Shown: one piece after another, positions 38,407 through 48,147 of the stretch | Position numbering within the stretch: position 1 is the stretch's first letter | Layout: each line of letters starts with the position of its first letter | Origin: Enterobacteriaceae bacterium RIT691 | GTDB lineage: Bacteria > Pseudomonadota > Gammaproteobacteria > Enterobacterales > Enterobacteriaceae | Direction of reading: 5' to 3' | Length of the DNA stretch: 64,000 nucleotides | Assembly: GCA_009668205.1 (NCBI GenBank) | Contig: WJYM01000015.1 | Coordinates: 1-64,000 of the forward strand | Notes under the pieces: generated by a model | The model's database searches: none | Told to the model about the DNA's origin: nothing | The model's input: only the letters and a program-made list of their open reading frames with translations | Program-made: the position numbers and the translations under genes

Positions 38407-39597
38407 TTATTCTCCCTGCGGGGCTGTGGCGGCAGGCGCATCAGCCTGAGGCGCGGCCTCGGTTGCGGCAACCGACGGTTGAGCCAGCAGGTTACGCACG
38501 CGAGTCTGCATCAGTTTCTCCAGAATCGCCTGACTTTGCAGCGTTTCCGGCACGTCCATGTTGATGTTCTGTTGGCTCAGCTTATCCAGCTCATCAAGGA
38601 ACGTTTTGGTGGTAGCGTCATCGGTATCGTAATAAGCGCGTACCCAGGTGGAAACGTTGTCCAGGGCTTGCTTATAGGTCTCTTCCTGATGGCGCGGTAC
38701 TGCCTGAGCGGCAACCAGCAAGCGGGAGCGAATATTTTCACGCAGATAGACATCCTGATTCGGTGCCAGCAGCGGGACCGCTGTTTCATCACGGCGACGA
38801 ATGGTGATGAAGTTGTCCATAAAGTTCTGCCAACTTTTCTGCAGGTTAACCCGCCATTCACCCAGTGAGCTGGAGAGCTCCGTACCGTCGCTGTCCATTG
38901 GCGCATCGTCGTCGCTGTTATCCGCCAGTCGCAGGTTATCTATCTGATTAGACAGTTGATTCACTTTCAGGATGATCCCGTCGTAATCGACCTGAGACAC
39001 GCCGGAGAGGCTGGCGATATCGTCGGTGATGGCACGACGAGCACTGATCAAGCTGGGATCGTTCATGTCGGCCAGGCTTGCGTCGGCGCTTTTCAGCAGC
39101 GCAGCGGCGGTGGTGACGTCCTGATCGCTCCACAGCTTCCGTCCGGCCAGTTTGACGAGGAAATCTGATTGCGCCAGCAGCCAGGTTTTGGCATCGCTGC
39201 CGGAAATGGTGGCCACTTTCTGCTGCAGTTCATCCAGCTGTTTGTTCAGTGCATCTTGTTGATGCTTCGCTTCAGTCAGCTGGTCGGCTTGCTGTTTAAT
39301 GACGCCTTCCAGTTCACTTTTTTGCGATTCCTGCGCCTTTTGCAGGGCGGTGACCTGAGTCACCAACGCATCGCTGGCGGTTGTCTGGTTGGCATTCTGC
39401 TGTTTCACAAAACCGTACAGACCCGCGCCTACCGCCAGGGCGATGGCAATGGCCACCACGCTCAGCACCAGTGGGGTTTTAGTGCTGCTGTTTTTCTTCT
39501 CAGCGTTCTTCTTTTCAGCATTCTCCGGCTGTGGCGTGATGTCCACGGCCTCCCTGGTCTCTTCAACCACGGCGGAGTTCTCTTTTTGTTCCGTCAT
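38407..39597 (-). CDS. hemX: HemX, uroporphyrinogen-III C-methyltransferase-like membrane protein
   Basis: A 396-aa protein with a charged, Glu/Lys-rich cytosolic N-terminus (about 1-37), one transmembrane segment ([21 protein letters not shown]), a coiled coil rich in Gln/Lys/Leu (about 65-130) and a globular C-terminal domain. Often annotated as a methyltransferase, but it lacks the SUMT catalytic motifs; function unproven. I use the ATG at 39597 ([13 protein letters not shown]) as in E. coli, 21 nt after hemD. The C-terminal tail is Ala/Pro-rich and variable. Confidence 0.93.
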   Translation of the reverse strand: MTEQKENSAVVEETREAVDITPQPENAEKKNAEKKNSSTKTPLVLSVVAIAIALAVGAGLYGFVKQQNANQTTASDALVTQVTALQKAQESQKSELEGVIKQQADQLTEAKHQQDALNKQLDELQQKVATISGSDAKTWLLAQSDFLVKLAGRKLWSDQDVTTAAALLKSADASLADMNDPSLISARRAITDDIASLSGVSQVDYDGIILKVNQLSNQIDNLRLADNSDDDAPMDSDGTELSSSLGEWRVNLQKSWQNFMDNFITIRRRDETAVPLLAPNQDVYLRENIRSRLLVAAQAVPRHQEETYKQALDNVSTWVRAYYDTDDATTKTFLDELDKLSQQNINMDVPETLQSQAILEKLMQTRVRNLLAQPSVAATEAAPQADAPAATAPQGE

Positions 39598-39618
39598 TAT
39601 GGCTTCCAATGTTGAGAG

Positions 39619-40359
39619 TTATTGTAAAGCACGCAGCAGCGCATCGTTGTCGGCGCTATCGGCTACCCTGATATTCCGCCAGCCCAATTCCCGGGCCTGA
39701 ACAGCAAGGCGCTCGCTGACAACCAGCACCTCGCACTGTAATAACCAACTTTCGCGATACCATTGGGGGATGAGCGACCAGAGCTGTTGTAACATTTCGC
39801 CACTGGTGATGACCAGTTGGGTCACGCCACGTGACTGCCAGCGCATCGCTTCCTCTGCACCGTCGTAGTGACGGTTATTTCGTTGATAACATTCACAAAT
39901 TGTGACGTTTGCCCCACGGCTTCTCAGCGTTTCGCTCAGCAGTTCCCGGCCGCCGTTGCCACGCAGAATCAGTGCATTCTTGCCGGCAATGGTTTGTAAT
40001 TCAGGTAATTGTAGCAAGACTTCGCTGATTTCCCGATCGAGAGGATAGCGAATTTCCTGACCACTGACTTTGTGCAGCGTCAGGGCGGTGGTTCGGCCAA
40101 TGGCAAAATAATCAGGCACTTTTGGCCAAGCGACGCTCTGCTGTTGCAGCTGTGAGTGGGCGAATTCAACGGCATGTTGAGACAACGCAAAAAGAAGATC
40201 GTGTTCCTTTAGCGCCGTCAGATTATCTGCAAGGTTTGCCAGCTCACGGCCTGGCGAAAACTCGATTAACGGAAAGCTCCAGGCCTCTCGCCCCAGCTCG
40301 CGCAGGCGGCTGACCAACATTTCTCCCTGGGGAGAGGGACGAGTGACCAGAATGCTCAT
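39619..40359 (-). CDS. hemD: Uroporphyrinogen-III synthase HemD
   Basis: A 246-aa enzyme that cyclises hydroxymethylbilane with inversion of ring D, giving uroporphyrinogen III, the branch point to heme, siroheme and cobalamin. Two-domain fold; the N-terminus is [17 protein letters not shown] and the conserved [13 protein letters not shown] lies near residue 170. Sequence identity in this family is low, but position after hemC and length make the call firm. Overlaps hemC by 4 nt. Confidence 0.96.
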   Translation of the reverse strand: MSILVTRPSPQGEMLVSRLRELGREAWSFPLIEFSPGRELANLADNLTALKEHDLLFALSQHAVEFAHSQLQQQSVAWPKVPDYFAIGRTTALTLHKVSGQEIRYPLDREISEVLLQLPELQTIAGKNALILRGNGGRELLSETLRSRGANVTICECYQRNNRHYDGAEEAMRWQSRGVTQLVITSGEMLQQLWSLIPQWYRESWLLQCEVLVVSERLAVQARELGWRNIRVADSADNDALLRALQ

Positions 40360-41297
40360 TCAGGGGCTTCTCCGTTATACACCTCGGCGAGGATGTCACG
40401 CGCACCGTTGTCCAGCAGCTCTTCTGCGAGCGAGATCCCCATTTTTTCCGCGTCTTCAGCGCGACCGCGGCGTTCACCGCGAACCATCTGGCTGCCGTCC
40501 GGTGCACCCACCAGCGCACGCAGCCACAGCTCGCCGTTATTCAATTCAGCATAGCTGCCAATCGGCACCTGACAGCCACCTTCAAGGCGGGTGTTCATCG
40601 CCCGCTCGGCCGCGACGCGTACCGAGGTTTCGCTGTGATTCAGGGGAGCAAGCAGCGTACGGGTTTGCTCATCGTCCAGGCGACACTCGATGCCCACAGC
40701 GCCCTGGCCAACCGCCGGTAAGCATTGCTCCGGCGCCAATGCGAGGCGAATTCTGGACTCGAGGCCCAGACGCTTAAGCCCCGCCACGGCCAGGATTATC
40801 GCATCGTAATCGCCGTTATCGAGCTTGCTTAAACGGGTGCCGACGTTACCGCGTAGTGAGCGAATCACCAGGTCCGGGCGTACCTCGGCCAGTTGGCACT
40901 GACGGCGTAAACTTGATGTGCCAACCACGCTACCCGCCGGCAGCGCATCAAGAGAGTCAAAGTGGTTGGAGACAAAAGCATCCCGCGGATCTTCGCGCTC
41001 GCAAATGGTGACCAACCCAAGCCCTTGCGGGAATTCCACCGGCACATCTTTCATGGAATGCACGGCGATATCCGCACGGTTTTCCAGCAGCGCCAGCTCC
41101 AGTTCTTTGACGAACAGGCCCTTTCCGCCGACTTTCGCCAGCGGCGTATCGAGGATCACGTCCCCGCGGGTGACCATCGGCACCAGTTCAACCTCAAGCC
41201 CCGGATGGCACGCCATCAGGCAGTCTTTCACATAATGTGCCTGCCAAAGCGCAAGGGGACTTTGCCGTGTGGCAATTCTCAAAACTTTGTCTACCAT
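40356..41297 (-). CDS. hemC: Porphobilinogen deaminase HemC
   Basis: Hydroxymethylbilane synthase, 313 aa, which polymerises four porphobilinogens on a dipyrromethane cofactor. Visible: [15 protein letters not shown] at the N-terminus, the catalytic Asp segment [13 protein letters not shown] (about 81-93), the SSLRRQCQL arginines, and the cofactor Cys in [16 protein letters not shown] (about 237-252). Start at ATG 41297 ([12 protein letters not shown]), the E. coli equivalent; the ORF extends 7 codons upstream. First gene of hemCDXY; divergent from cyaA with 324 bp between. Confidence 0.97.
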   Translation of the reverse strand: MVDKVLRIATRQSPLALWQAHYVKDCLMACHPGLEVELVPMVTRGDVILDTPLAKVGGKGLFVKELELALLENRADIAVHSMKDVPVEFPQGLGLVTICEREDPRDAFVSNHFDSLDALPAGSVVGTSSLRRQCQLAEVRPDLVIRSLRGNVGTRLSKLDNGDYDAIILAVAGLKRLGLESRIRLALAPEQCLPAVGQGAVGIECRLDDEQTRTLLAPLNHSETSVRVAAERAMNTRLEGGCQVPIGSYAELNNGELWLRALVGAPDGSQMVRGERRGRAEDAEKMGISLAEELLDNGARDILAEVYNGEAPE

Positions 41298-41458
41298 GCT
41301 TGTTACCGTCGTTGTCATCCACTTGCCATCCTAACATTGTTGCTATAAGGATGTTAGTTTTCGAGTTTTTCTGAAAAGCGCACAGGGCGATGAACAGAGG
41401 CGTGTTAAAGAATTTACAGCGCTTAAACGGTGCTAAACTTATCTGTAGCGCATCTTTC

Positions 41459-41494
41459 TTTACGGTCAAACGGCAAGGTGTTAGATTGATCACG
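41459..41494 (+). promoter_or_regulatory. cyaA promoter P2 with overlapping CRP site
   Basis: -35 TTTACG (41459-41464) and -10 TTAGAT (41481-41486) with a 16-bp spacer. A CRP-like site TGTTA-N6-TCACG (41479-41494) covers the -10 and start, where CRP-cAMP would repress. The E. coli cyaA P2 promoter has the same arrangement and near-identical bases. The rest of the 324-bp hemC-cyaA gap should hold the hemC promoters and the other cyaA promoters; I see no gene in it. Confidence 0.8.
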
Positions 41495-41569
41495 TTTTAA
41501 ACCGTTTGTTAGTCCGCACCCCCAAAACCTTACGGCGACAGACGGTAGCGGTTTTTTGTTGAAATTCTA

Positions 41570-41603
41570 AAAACCCCCGATCCCTCGGGATACCGCGGGT
41601 TTT
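41570..41603 (+). other. Hairpin in the cyaA leader
   Basis: The outer stem AAAACCC / GGGTTTT and inner stem ATCCC-TC-GGGAT lie in the untranslated leader, ending 18 nt before the TTG start. It could limit ribosome access or be a weak attenuator; TTTTAACATC follows, not a full T-run. Confidence 0.5.
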
Positions 41604-41621
41604 AACATCAGGCGATATGTC

Positions 41622-44168
41622 TTGTACCTCTATATTGAGACGCTGAAACAGAGACTGGATGCCATCAATCAATTGCGTGTGGATCGCGCGCTTGCTGCCA
41701 TGGGGCCCGCTTTTCAGCAGGTCTACAGTCTTCTGCCGACATTGCTTCACTACCATCATCCGCTAATGCCGGGTTACCTCGAAGGTAATGTTCCCAAAGG
41801 CATTTGCCTCTACACGCCTGATGAAACTCAACGCCACTACCTTGACGAGCTCGAACTCCATCGCGGCATGCCGCCGCAGGCCACCGCGAAAGGTGAACTG
41901 CCCATCACCGGTGTGTACTCGATGGGCAGTACGTCGTCAGTGGGTCAGAGCTGTTCTTCCGATCTCGATATCTGGGTCTGTCACCAGGCCTGGCTGGATA
42001 ACGAAGAGCGCCAGTTGTTGCAGCGTAAATGCAGCCTGCTGGAGAGCTGGGCCGCCTCGTTGGGTGTGGAAGTCAGCTTCTTCCTGATCGACGAAAACCG
42101 CTTCCGCCATAACGAAAGTGGCAGTCTGGGGGGAGAAGACTGTGGCTCCACGCAGCATATTTTGCTGCTTGATGAATTTTATCGCACCGCTGTGCGCCTC
42201 GCCGGGAAACGTATTCTGTGGAATATGGTGCCGTGCGAAGAAGAAGAGCATTACGACGAGTACGTCATGAAGCTTTACGCGCAGGGCGTGCTGACCCCGA
42301 ATGAATGGCTGGATCTCGGCGGAATGAGCTCGCTCTCCGCAGAAGAGTATTTCGGCGCAAGTCTCTGGCAGCTCTACAAAAGTATCGATTCCCCGTATAA
42401 AGCCGTATTGAAAACAATGCTGCTGGAAGCCTATTCCTGGGAATATCCGAACACGCGACTGCTGGCGAAAGACATCAAACAGCGTTTGCATGACGGTGAG
42501 ATCGTCTCATTTGGTCTCGATCCGTACTGCATGATGCTGGAACGCGTCACCGATTATCTGCAAGCCATTGATGACACCACCCGCCTGGATCTGGTGCGTC
42601 GATGTTTCTATCTTAAAGTCTGCGAAAAACTGAGCCGTGAGCGCGCCTGCGTGGGCTGGCGTCGTGAAGTGGTTGGGCAACTGGTCAAAGACTGGGGTTG
42701 GAGCGAAGAGCGTCTGGCGATGCTGGACAACCGTGCCAACTGGAAGATTGATGAAGTGCGTAAAGCGCACAACGAACTGCTCGATGCCATGATGCAGAGC
42801 TACCGTAATCTGATTCGCTTCGCCCGTCGCAATAACCTGAGCGTCTCCGCAAGCCCGCAGGATATCGGCGTGCTGACCCGTAAACTTTACGCGGCGTTTG
42901 AAGCGCTGCCGGGGAAAGTGACGCTGGTGAACCCGCAGATTTCTCCGGATCTCTCCGAGCCAAACCTGACCTTCATCCATGTGCCGCCGGGCCGTGCCAA
43001 CCGTACCGGCTGGTATCTGTATAACCGCGCGCCGAATATGGAATCGATCGTCAGCCATCAGCCGTTGGAATATAACCGTTATCTGAACAAGCTGGTGGCC
43101 TGGGCCTGGTTTAACGGCCTGCTGACCTCGCGCACTCGCTTGTTTATCAAAGGCAATGGCGTTGCCGATCTGGCGAAACTGCAGGAAATGGTGGCCGATG
43201 TGTCGCATCACTTCCCGCTGCGACTGCCTGCCCCGACGCCAAAAGCGCTTTACAGCCCGTGCGAAATTCGTCATCTGGCGATTATCGTCAACCTCGAATA
43301 TGACCCGACGGCGGCGTTCCGCAATCAGGTGGTGCACTTCGACTTCCGTAAGCTTGATGTCTTCAGCTTTGGTGAAGAGCAAAACTGTCTGATTGGCAGC
43401 GTTGATCTGCTGTACCGCAACTCATGGAATGAAGTGCGTACCCTGCACTTCAACGGCGAGCAGGCGATGATTGAAGCGCTGAAAACCATTCTGGGCAAAA
43501 TGCATCAGGACGCCGCACCGCCCGATAGCGTCGAGGTGTTCTGCTACAGCCAGCATCTGCGTGGCCTGATTCGTACCCGTGTGCAGCAGCTGGTCTCTGA
43601 ATGCATCGATCTGCGTCTCTCCAGTACCCGCCAGGAAACCGGGCGCTTCAAAGCGCTGCGTGTGGCGGGGCAGACCTGGGGCTTATTCTTCGAGCGCCTG
43701 AATGTATCGGTACAGAAGCTGGAAAACGCCATCGAGTTTTATGGCGCGATTTCGCACAACAAATTGCACGGTCTGTCGGTGCAGGTGGAAACCAACCATG
43801 TGAAACTGCCGTCGGTGGTGGATGGGTTTGCCAGCGAAGGGATTATCCAGTTCTTCTTTGAAGACACCAGCGATGACAACGGCTTCAATATCTACATTCT
43901 GGATGAGAGTAACCGTGCAGAGGTGTATCACCACTGTGAGGGAAGTAAGGAAGAACTGGTGCGTGACGTCAGCCGCTTCTACTCTTCGTCGCATGACCGT
44001 TTCACCTACGGCTCAAGCTTTATCAACTTCAACCTGCCGCAGTTCTACCAGATTGTGAAGGTGGATAACCGGGCGCAGGTGATTCCGTTCCGGACTCAGG
44101 TGATAGCGCCCGTTGCCCCAACGAATCAGGATGCCGCGGCCCCGCTGTTACAGCAGTATTTTTCGTAA
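41622..44168 (+). CDS. cyaA: Adenylate cyclase CyaA (class I)
   Basis: Class I adenylate cyclase of 848 aa, the same length as in E. coli. The N-terminal half is catalytic: [20 protein letters not shown] (about residues 103-122) carries the nucleotidyltransferase-type GS...DxD motif. The C-terminal half mediates glucose regulation through the PTS EIIA-Glc in E. coli. The start codon is TTG at 41622, as in E. coli where the weak start limits synthesis. Preceded by a CRP-repressed promoter and a leader hairpin. Confidence 0.97.
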   Translation: MYLYIETLKQRLDAINQLRVDRALAAMGPAFQQVYSLLPTLLHYHHPLMPGYLEGNVPKGICLYTPDETQRHYLDELELHRGMPPQATAKGELPITGVYSMGSTSSVGQSCSSDLDIWVCHQAWLDNEERQLLQRKCSLLESWAASLGVEVSFFLIDENRFRHNESGSLGGEDCGSTQHILLLDEFYRTAVRLAGKRILWNMVPCEEEEHYDEYVMKLYAQGVLTPNEWLDLGGMSSLSAEEYFGASLWQLYKSIDSPYKAVLKTMLLEAYSWEYPNTRLLAKDIKQRLHDGEIVSFGLDPYCMMLERVTDYLQAIDDTTRLDLVRRCFYLKVCEKLSRERACVGWRREVVGQLVKDWGWSEERLAMLDNRANWKIDEVRKAHNELLDAMMQSYRNLIRFARRNNLSVSASPQDIGVLTRKLYAAFEALPGKVTLVNPQISPDLSEPNLTFIHVPPGRANRTGWYLYNRAPNMESIVSHQPLEYNRYLNKLVAWAWFNGLLTSRTRLFIKGNGVADLAKLQEMVADVSHHFPLRLPAPTPKALYSPCEIRHLAIIVNLEYDPTAAFRNQVVHFDFRKLDVFSFGEEQNCLIGSVDLLYRNSWNEVRTLHFNGEQAMIEALKTILGKMHQDAAPPDSVEVFCYSQHLRGLIRTRVQQLVSECIDLRLSSTRQETGRFKALRVAGQTWGLFFERLNVSVQKLENAIEFYGAISHNKLHGLSVQVETNHVKLPSVVDGFASEGIIQFFFEDTSDDNGFNIYILDESNRAEVYHHCEGSKEELVRDVSRFYSSSHDRFTYGSSFINFNLPQFYQIVKVDNRAQVIPFRTQVIAPVAPTNQDAAAPLLQQYFS

Positions 44169-44186
44169 TTTTGCTGCGTGCAGCCT

Positions 44187-44232
44187 GATGGCCTCATCCC
44201 GACCCTTTCCTACAGGGAGAGGGAGTAAACAT
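44187..44232. repeat. Intergenic repeat, copy 2
   Basis: GATGGCCTCATCCCGACC followed by CTTTCC-TACA-GGGAGAGGGAG and TAAACA, a near match to the element at 12494-12538. It again abuts a terminator hairpin between two convergent genes (cyaA and cyaY). Confidence 0.7.
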
Positions 44233-44233
44233 C

Positions 44234-44260
44234 AAAAAACCTTCCCTTGAGAAGGTTTTT
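44234..44260. terminator. Bidirectional terminator between cyaA and cyaY
   Basis: ACCTTC / GAAGGT core extended by A-run and T-run on both sides (AAAAAACCTTC ... GAAGGTTTTT), so it can act for both convergent genes. It ends 5 nt before the cyaY stop. Confidence 0.85.
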
Positions 44261-44265
44261 GCGTT

Positions 44266-44589
44266 TTAGCTCCGGAAGCTAACCTCTTCGCCAGCCTGCG
44301 CTGTCGCTGCCTGCTCCAGTAAGCTCCAGAACTCTTCGCCGCTGCGATCGCAAATCCACACGTCGCCTTTCAGGTTAAAGTGGTAGCCTCCCTGTTTGGT
44401 GGCCAGCCATACCTGATGCAGCGGCTCCTGACGGTTGATAATAATTTTGCTGCCGTTTTCAAAGCTGAGCGTCAGCACGCCGCCGTTAATCTCACAATCG
44501 ATATCGCTGTCGCCATCCCAATCGTCGAGACGTTCTTCAATGGTGAGCCAAAGGTTGTCGGCAAGGCGGTGGAATTCACTGTCGTTCAT
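44266..44589 (-). CDS. cyaY: Bacterial frataxin CyaY
   Basis: A 107-aa acidic iron-binding protein that interacts with IscS and modulates iron-sulfur cluster assembly. The N-terminal acidic ridge (residues 18-31, [14 protein letters not shown]) and the conserved [21 protein letters not shown] beta-sheet region are present. Convergent with cyaA, divergent from lptM. Length as in E. coli (106 aa). Confidence 0.96.
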   Translation of the reverse strand: MNDSEFHRLADNLWLTIEERLDDWDGDSDIDCEINGGVLTLSFENGSKIIINRQEPLHQVWLATKQGGYHFNLKGDVWICDRSGEEFWSLLEQAATAQAGEEVSFRS

Positions 44590-44699
44590 TTTTGCTTCCT
44601 GTTATGGCGTGATGGCGACAGTATATCGCTAAACGCTTGCTTTTACGTCTTCTCCTGCGATGATAGAAAACAGAAAGCATCAACCACAGGCACTTTAGA

Positions 44700-44903
44700 A
44701 TGAAGAAGATCTTCGGACCGTTGGTCCTTTTGGCTGCGTTGTTTACCCTGTCGGGATGTGGTCTCAAAGGGCCGCTCTATTTCCCGCCAAAAGATAAGAC
44801 GGCAGCACCGCCGACGAAACCGGTGACTCCCGTGACGCAGAGCACCGAGCCGACGCGCAACGATCGTGGCGATAACAACGGCCCAACTCAGGTTAACTAT
44901 TAA
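44700..44903 (+). CDS. lptM: LPS assembly lipoprotein LptM (YifL)
   Basis: A 67-aa lipoprotein: signal peptide MKKIFGPLVLLAALFTLSG with the lipidated Cys at residue 20 (lipobox LSGC), then GLKGPLYFPPKDK and a Pro/Thr-rich tail. In E. coli LptM binds the LptD-LptE translocon in the outer membrane and helps LptD disulfide maturation. The conserved CGLKGPLYFPP block is the functional part. The gene is followed by dapF after 36 nt. Confidence 0.94.
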   Translation: MKKIFGPLVLLAALFTLSGCGLKGPLYFPPKDKTAAPPTKPVTPVTQSTEPTRNDRGDNNGPTQVNY

Positions 44904-44939
44904 TTCTTAGTCGTTGTTTCTGCGTGGATGGAGTAGATG

Positions 44940-45764
44940 ATGCAGTTCTCTAAAATGCACGGCCTTGGCAACGACTTTATGGTCGTCGATGCGGTAACGC
45001 AGAACGTGTTCTTTTCCCCGGAGCTTATCCGTCGTCTCGCGGACAGGCATCTTGGCGTGGGATTTGACCAGCTGCTGGTGGTGGAGCCTCCTTACGATCC
45101 GGATCTTGATTTCCACTATCGCATCTTCAATGCCGACGGCAGTGAAGTCTCGCAGTGTGGTAACGGCGCGCGCTGTTTCGCCCGGTTTGTCCGCATCAAG
45201 GGTCTGACCAACAAACGTGATATCCGCGTCAGTACCGCCAATGGGCGCATGGTATTAAGCGTAACGGATGATGATCTGGTGCGCGTGAATATGGGTGAGC
45301 CCAATTTCGATCCATCGCAGGTTCCGTTCCGCGCTATCAAAGCGGAAAAGACCTATATTATGCGTGCGGCCGAACAGACAGTATTGTGCGGTGTGGTTTC
45401 CATGGGGAACCCGCATTGTGTCATTCAGGTCGACAATGTTGACACCGCACCGGTGGAAACCTTGGGACCGGTAATGGAAAGCCATGAGCGCTTTCCGGAG
45501 CGTGCCAATATCGGTTTTATGCAGGTGGTTGAGCGCGATCATATCCGTTTACGGGTTTATGAGCGCGGCGCCGGTGAAACCCAGGCCTGCGGTAGCGGCG
45601 CCTGTGCCGCGGTGGCGGTAGGCATTCAGCAAGGTTTGTTGGATGAAACGGTACGCGTAGAACTCCCAGGCGGGCGCCTTGACATCGCCTGGAAAGGACC
45701 GGGTCAACCGTTGTTTATGACTGGCCCGGCGGCACACGTCTACGACGGATTTATTCACTTATGA
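44940..45764 (+). CDS. dapF: Diaminopimelate epimerase DapF
   Basis: Converts LL-DAP to meso-DAP for lysine and peptidoglycan synthesis. 274 aa with two pseudo-symmetric domains; catalytic cysteines are in [13 protein letters not shown] (about residues 71-83) and [18 protein letters not shown] (about 211-228). Two ATGs are adjacent at 44937 and 44940. I prefer 44940 because GGAG is then 6 nt away and the length equals the E. coli enzyme. Overlaps yigA by 4 nt. Confidence 0.96.
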   Translation: MQFSKMHGLGNDFMVVDAVTQNVFFSPELIRRLADRHLGVGFDQLLVVEPPYDPDLDFHYRIFNADGSEVSQCGNGARCFARFVRIKGLTNKRDIRVSTANGRMVLSVTDDDLVRVNMGEPNFDPSQVPFRAIKAEKTYIMRAAEQTVLCGVVSMGNPHCVIQVDNVDTAPVETLGPVMESHERFPERANIGFMQVVERDHIRLRVYERGAGETQACGSGACAAVAVGIQQGLLDETVRVELPGGRLDIAWKGPGQPLFMTGPAAHVYDGFIHL

Positions 45765-46468
45765 AACAGACAGGGGAAGAGCAACTGACGGAGCTAAGTG
45801 CGCTGGACGATCGCGCGGTGGTGGACTATCTGTTGCAACATCCTGAATTTTTTATTCGTAACGCCCAGGTGGTCGAGCAGATGCGCGTACCGCATCCGGT
45901 GCGTGGCATGGTGTCGCTGGTCGAGTGGCACATGGCACGCGCCAGAAACCATATTACGGCGCTGGAAGAAAACATGACGCTGCTGATGGAGCAGGCGACC
46001 GAGAACGAAAGTCTGTTCTATCGTCTGCTGAATCTGCAGGCGCGACTGGCCGCGGCGGAAAGTCTGGACGATTTTCTCAACCGCTTTCACCGCTGGGCCC
46101 GTGAGCTTGGGCTGGCGGGCGCGACGCTCCGCTTGTTCGCGGACCGCTGGCGCATTGGTGCTCCGTCTAAATTTACGCAGCTTGGGCTCTCACGTCAGGC
46201 TTTCGAACCGATCCGCATTCAGCGACTGGGTCAGCAAAGACACTATTTAGGTTCTTTGAATGGCCCGGAATTGCTGGTCGTCATGCCAGAAGCCAAAGCG
46301 ATTGGCTCGGTGGCGATGTCGATGCTTGGCAGCGACGGCGATCTTGGCGTGGTGCTGTTCAGTAGCCGTGATGCGCACCATTACCAGTCCGGACAGGGCA
46401 CACATTTACTGCAGGAAATCGCATTGTTGTTGCCCGGTTTACTGGAGCGTTGGGTCGAGCGGGTATGA
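45761..46468 (+). CDS. yigA: DUF484 family protein YigA
   Basis: A 235-aa soluble protein of the DUF484 family with a GAF-like fold. N-terminal helix region [32 protein letters not shown], a coiled segment around residues 60-100, and a C-terminal sensor-like domain. The function is unknown; it is nearly always encoded with dapF and xerC. Overlaps both by 4 nt. Confidence 0.93.
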   Translation: MKQTGEEQLTELSALDDRAVVDYLLQHPEFFIRNAQVVEQMRVPHPVRGMVSLVEWHMARARNHITALEENMTLLMEQATENESLFYRLLNLQARLAAAESLDDFLNRFHRWARELGLAGATLRLFADRWRIGAPSKFTQLGLSRQAFEPIRIQRLGQQRHYLGSLNGPELLVVMPEAKAIGSVAMSMLGSDGDLGVVLFSSRDAHHYQSGQGTHLLQEIALLLPGLLERWVERV

Positions 46469-47367
46469 CGGCCTCACAGCTGACCGCCGACACCGAACGC
46501 TTTCTGCGCTATCTGGGCGTTGAGCGTCAGCTCAGCCCAATCACTTTACTCAACTATCAACGTCAGCTGAGTGCCATCATTGCCCTGGCAGAAGAAGCAC
46601 GGGTAACGCGCTGGCAGGACTGCGATGTGGCAACAGTGCGAAATATTGCCGTTCGGAGTCGCCGCAAAGGGCTTGGCCCGGCGAGTCTGGCGCTTCGCCT
46701 GTCCGCGCTACGCAGCTTTTTCGACTGGATGGTCAGCCAGGGTGAACTCTCTGCCAATCCGGCGAAAGCCGTTTCCGCCCCTAAAACCCCGCGCCATCTG
46801 CCGAAAAATATCGATGTGGATGATGTGAATCGTCTGCTGGATATCGATCTCAACGATCCGCTGGCGGTGCGAGACAGAGCCATGCTGGAAGTGATGTACG
46901 GCGCAGGGCTCCGTCTTTCTGAGCTGGTTGGGCTGGATCTCAAACATCTCGACCTCGAATCCGGCGAAGTGTGGGTGATGGGCAAAGGCAGCAAAGAGCG
47001 CCGTCTGCCGATTGGCCGCAACGCCGTTCACTGGATTGAGCACTGGCTGGATTTGCGCGGGCTGTTTGGCAGCGAGGAAAACGCGCTGTTTTTGTCGAAG
47101 CTCGGCAAACGGATCTCGGCGCGCAACGTGCAGAAGCGCTTTGCAGAGTGGGGGATTAAGCAAGGGCTGAACAGCCACGTGAATCCCCACAAGCTGCGCC
47201 ACTCTTTTGCCACGCATATGCTGGAGTCAAGCGGCGATCTGCGCGGCGTACAGGAGCTTTTAGGCCACGCCAATCTCTCCACCACCCAAATCTATACCCA
47301 TCTTGATTTCCAACACCTTGCCTCGGTGTACGACAAAGCGCATCCACGCGCAAAACGGGGGAAATAA
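46465..47367 (+). CDS. xerC: Tyrosine recombinase XerC
   Basis: Site-specific recombinase (300 aa) that with XerD resolves chromosome dimers at dif. The N-terminal SAM-like core-binding domain occupies about 1-90. The catalytic domain carries R in [14 protein letters not shown] in [24 protein letters not shown] (H-x2-R), H of [15 protein letters not shown] and the nucleophile Tyr. Start at ATG 46465 ([14 protein letters not shown]), overlapping the yigA stop by 4 nt. The extreme N-terminus differs from E. coli. Confidence 0.97.
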   Translation: MTASQLTADTERFLRYLGVERQLSPITLLNYQRQLSAIIALAEEARVTRWQDCDVATVRNIAVRSRRKGLGPASLALRLSALRSFFDWMVSQGELSANPAKAVSAPKTPRHLPKNIDVDDVNRLLDIDLNDPLAVRDRAMLEVMYGAGLRLSELVGLDLKHLDLESGEVWVMGKGSKERRLPIGRNAVHWIEHWLDLRGLFGSEENALFLSKLGKRISARNVQKRFAEWGIKQGLNSHVNPHKLRHSFATHMLESSGDLRGVQELLGHANLSTTQIYTHLDFQHLASVYDKAHPRAKRGK

Positions 47368-48083
47368 TGCGTTTTTACCGTCCCTTGGGCCAGATTGCCG
47401 CCCTGACGTTCGATCTTGACGATACGCTTTACGATAACCACCAGGTGATCCGCCGTACGGAACAGGAATCGCTGGCGTTTGTCCGCAACTATCACCCGGC
47501 CTTAAACGCGCTGGAAAGCAGTGATTTCCAGCAGCTGCGCAATGCGCTGCGCCGTGCTGAGCCGGAAATCTATCACGATGTCACTGAATGGCGGCGGCGT
47601 GCGGTTGAACAGGCGATGCTGAACGCCGGGCTGTCTGCGAGTGAAGCGGACATTGGCGCAAATGCTGCGATGGTCAATTTTGCCAAATGGCGCAGCGCCA
47701 TCGACGTTCCTCAGGAAACGCACGACACGCTGGCGAAGCTTGCTGAGAAGTGGCCGCTGGTGGCGATCACCAACGGCAACGCGCAGCCAGAGTTGTTCGG
47801 CCTGAACGACTACTTCAAATTTGTTTTGCGCGCGGGTCCCGACGGGCGTTCAAAACCCTACAGCGACATGTATCACCTGGCGGCCGACCGTCTGAACGTG
47901 CCTCTGGAACACATTCTGCACGTCGGCGATGATCTGACGACAGATGTTGCCGGTGCCGTGCGCTGTGGCATGCAGGCCTGCTGGATAAATCTGCTCGACG
48001 GCGACCTGATGCAAATCAGCGACAGCCGCCTGCTGCCGCACATCGAAATTTCGCGGTTGGCATCCCTCACCACGCTGATATAA
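47367..48083 (+). CDS. yigB: HAD phosphatase YigB (FMN / riboflavin pathway phosphatase)
   Basis: A 238-aa haloacid dehalogenase-like hydrolase. Motif [10 protein letters not shown] (about residues 16-24), motif II ITNGN, and motif III/IV K...[17 protein letters not shown]. The E. coli enzyme dephosphorylates FMN and the riboflavin precursor 5-amino-6-(5-phosphoribitylamino)uracil. The start overlaps the xerC stop by one base (TAATG). End of the lptM-dapF-yigA-xerC-yigB run; in E. coli uvrD can be read with it. Confidence 0.95.
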   Translation: MRFYRPLGQIAALTFDLDDTLYDNHQVIRRTEQESLAFVRNYHPALNALESSDFQQLRNALRRAEPEIYHDVTEWRRRAVEQAMLNAGLSASEADIGANAAMVNFAKWRSAIDVPQETHDTLAKLAEKWPLVAITNGNAQPELFGLNDYFKFVLRAGPDGRSKPYSDMYHLAADRLNVPLEHILHVGDDLTTDVAGAVRCGMQACWINLLDGDLMQISDSRLLPHIEISRLASLTTLI

Positions 48084-48095
48084 TCACCAGCAACT

Positions 48096-48111
48096 CTGTA
48101 TATATTAACAG
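48096..48111. promoter_or_regulatory. LexA (SOS) box of uvrD
   Basis: CTGTATATATTAACAG fits CTG-N10-CAG with AT-rich centre. It is 37 bp before the uvrD ATG, as in E. coli, where uvrD is SOS-induced. Confidence 0.9.
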
Positions 48112-48147
48112 GGGTTCTCTGAACCCCGATATTCTTCGGCGGTGCCA

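Noticed and set aside
42507-43382. 291-codon frame antisense to cyaA
   Set aside because: Same reasoning: composition follows the reverse complement of cyaA, with no RBS.
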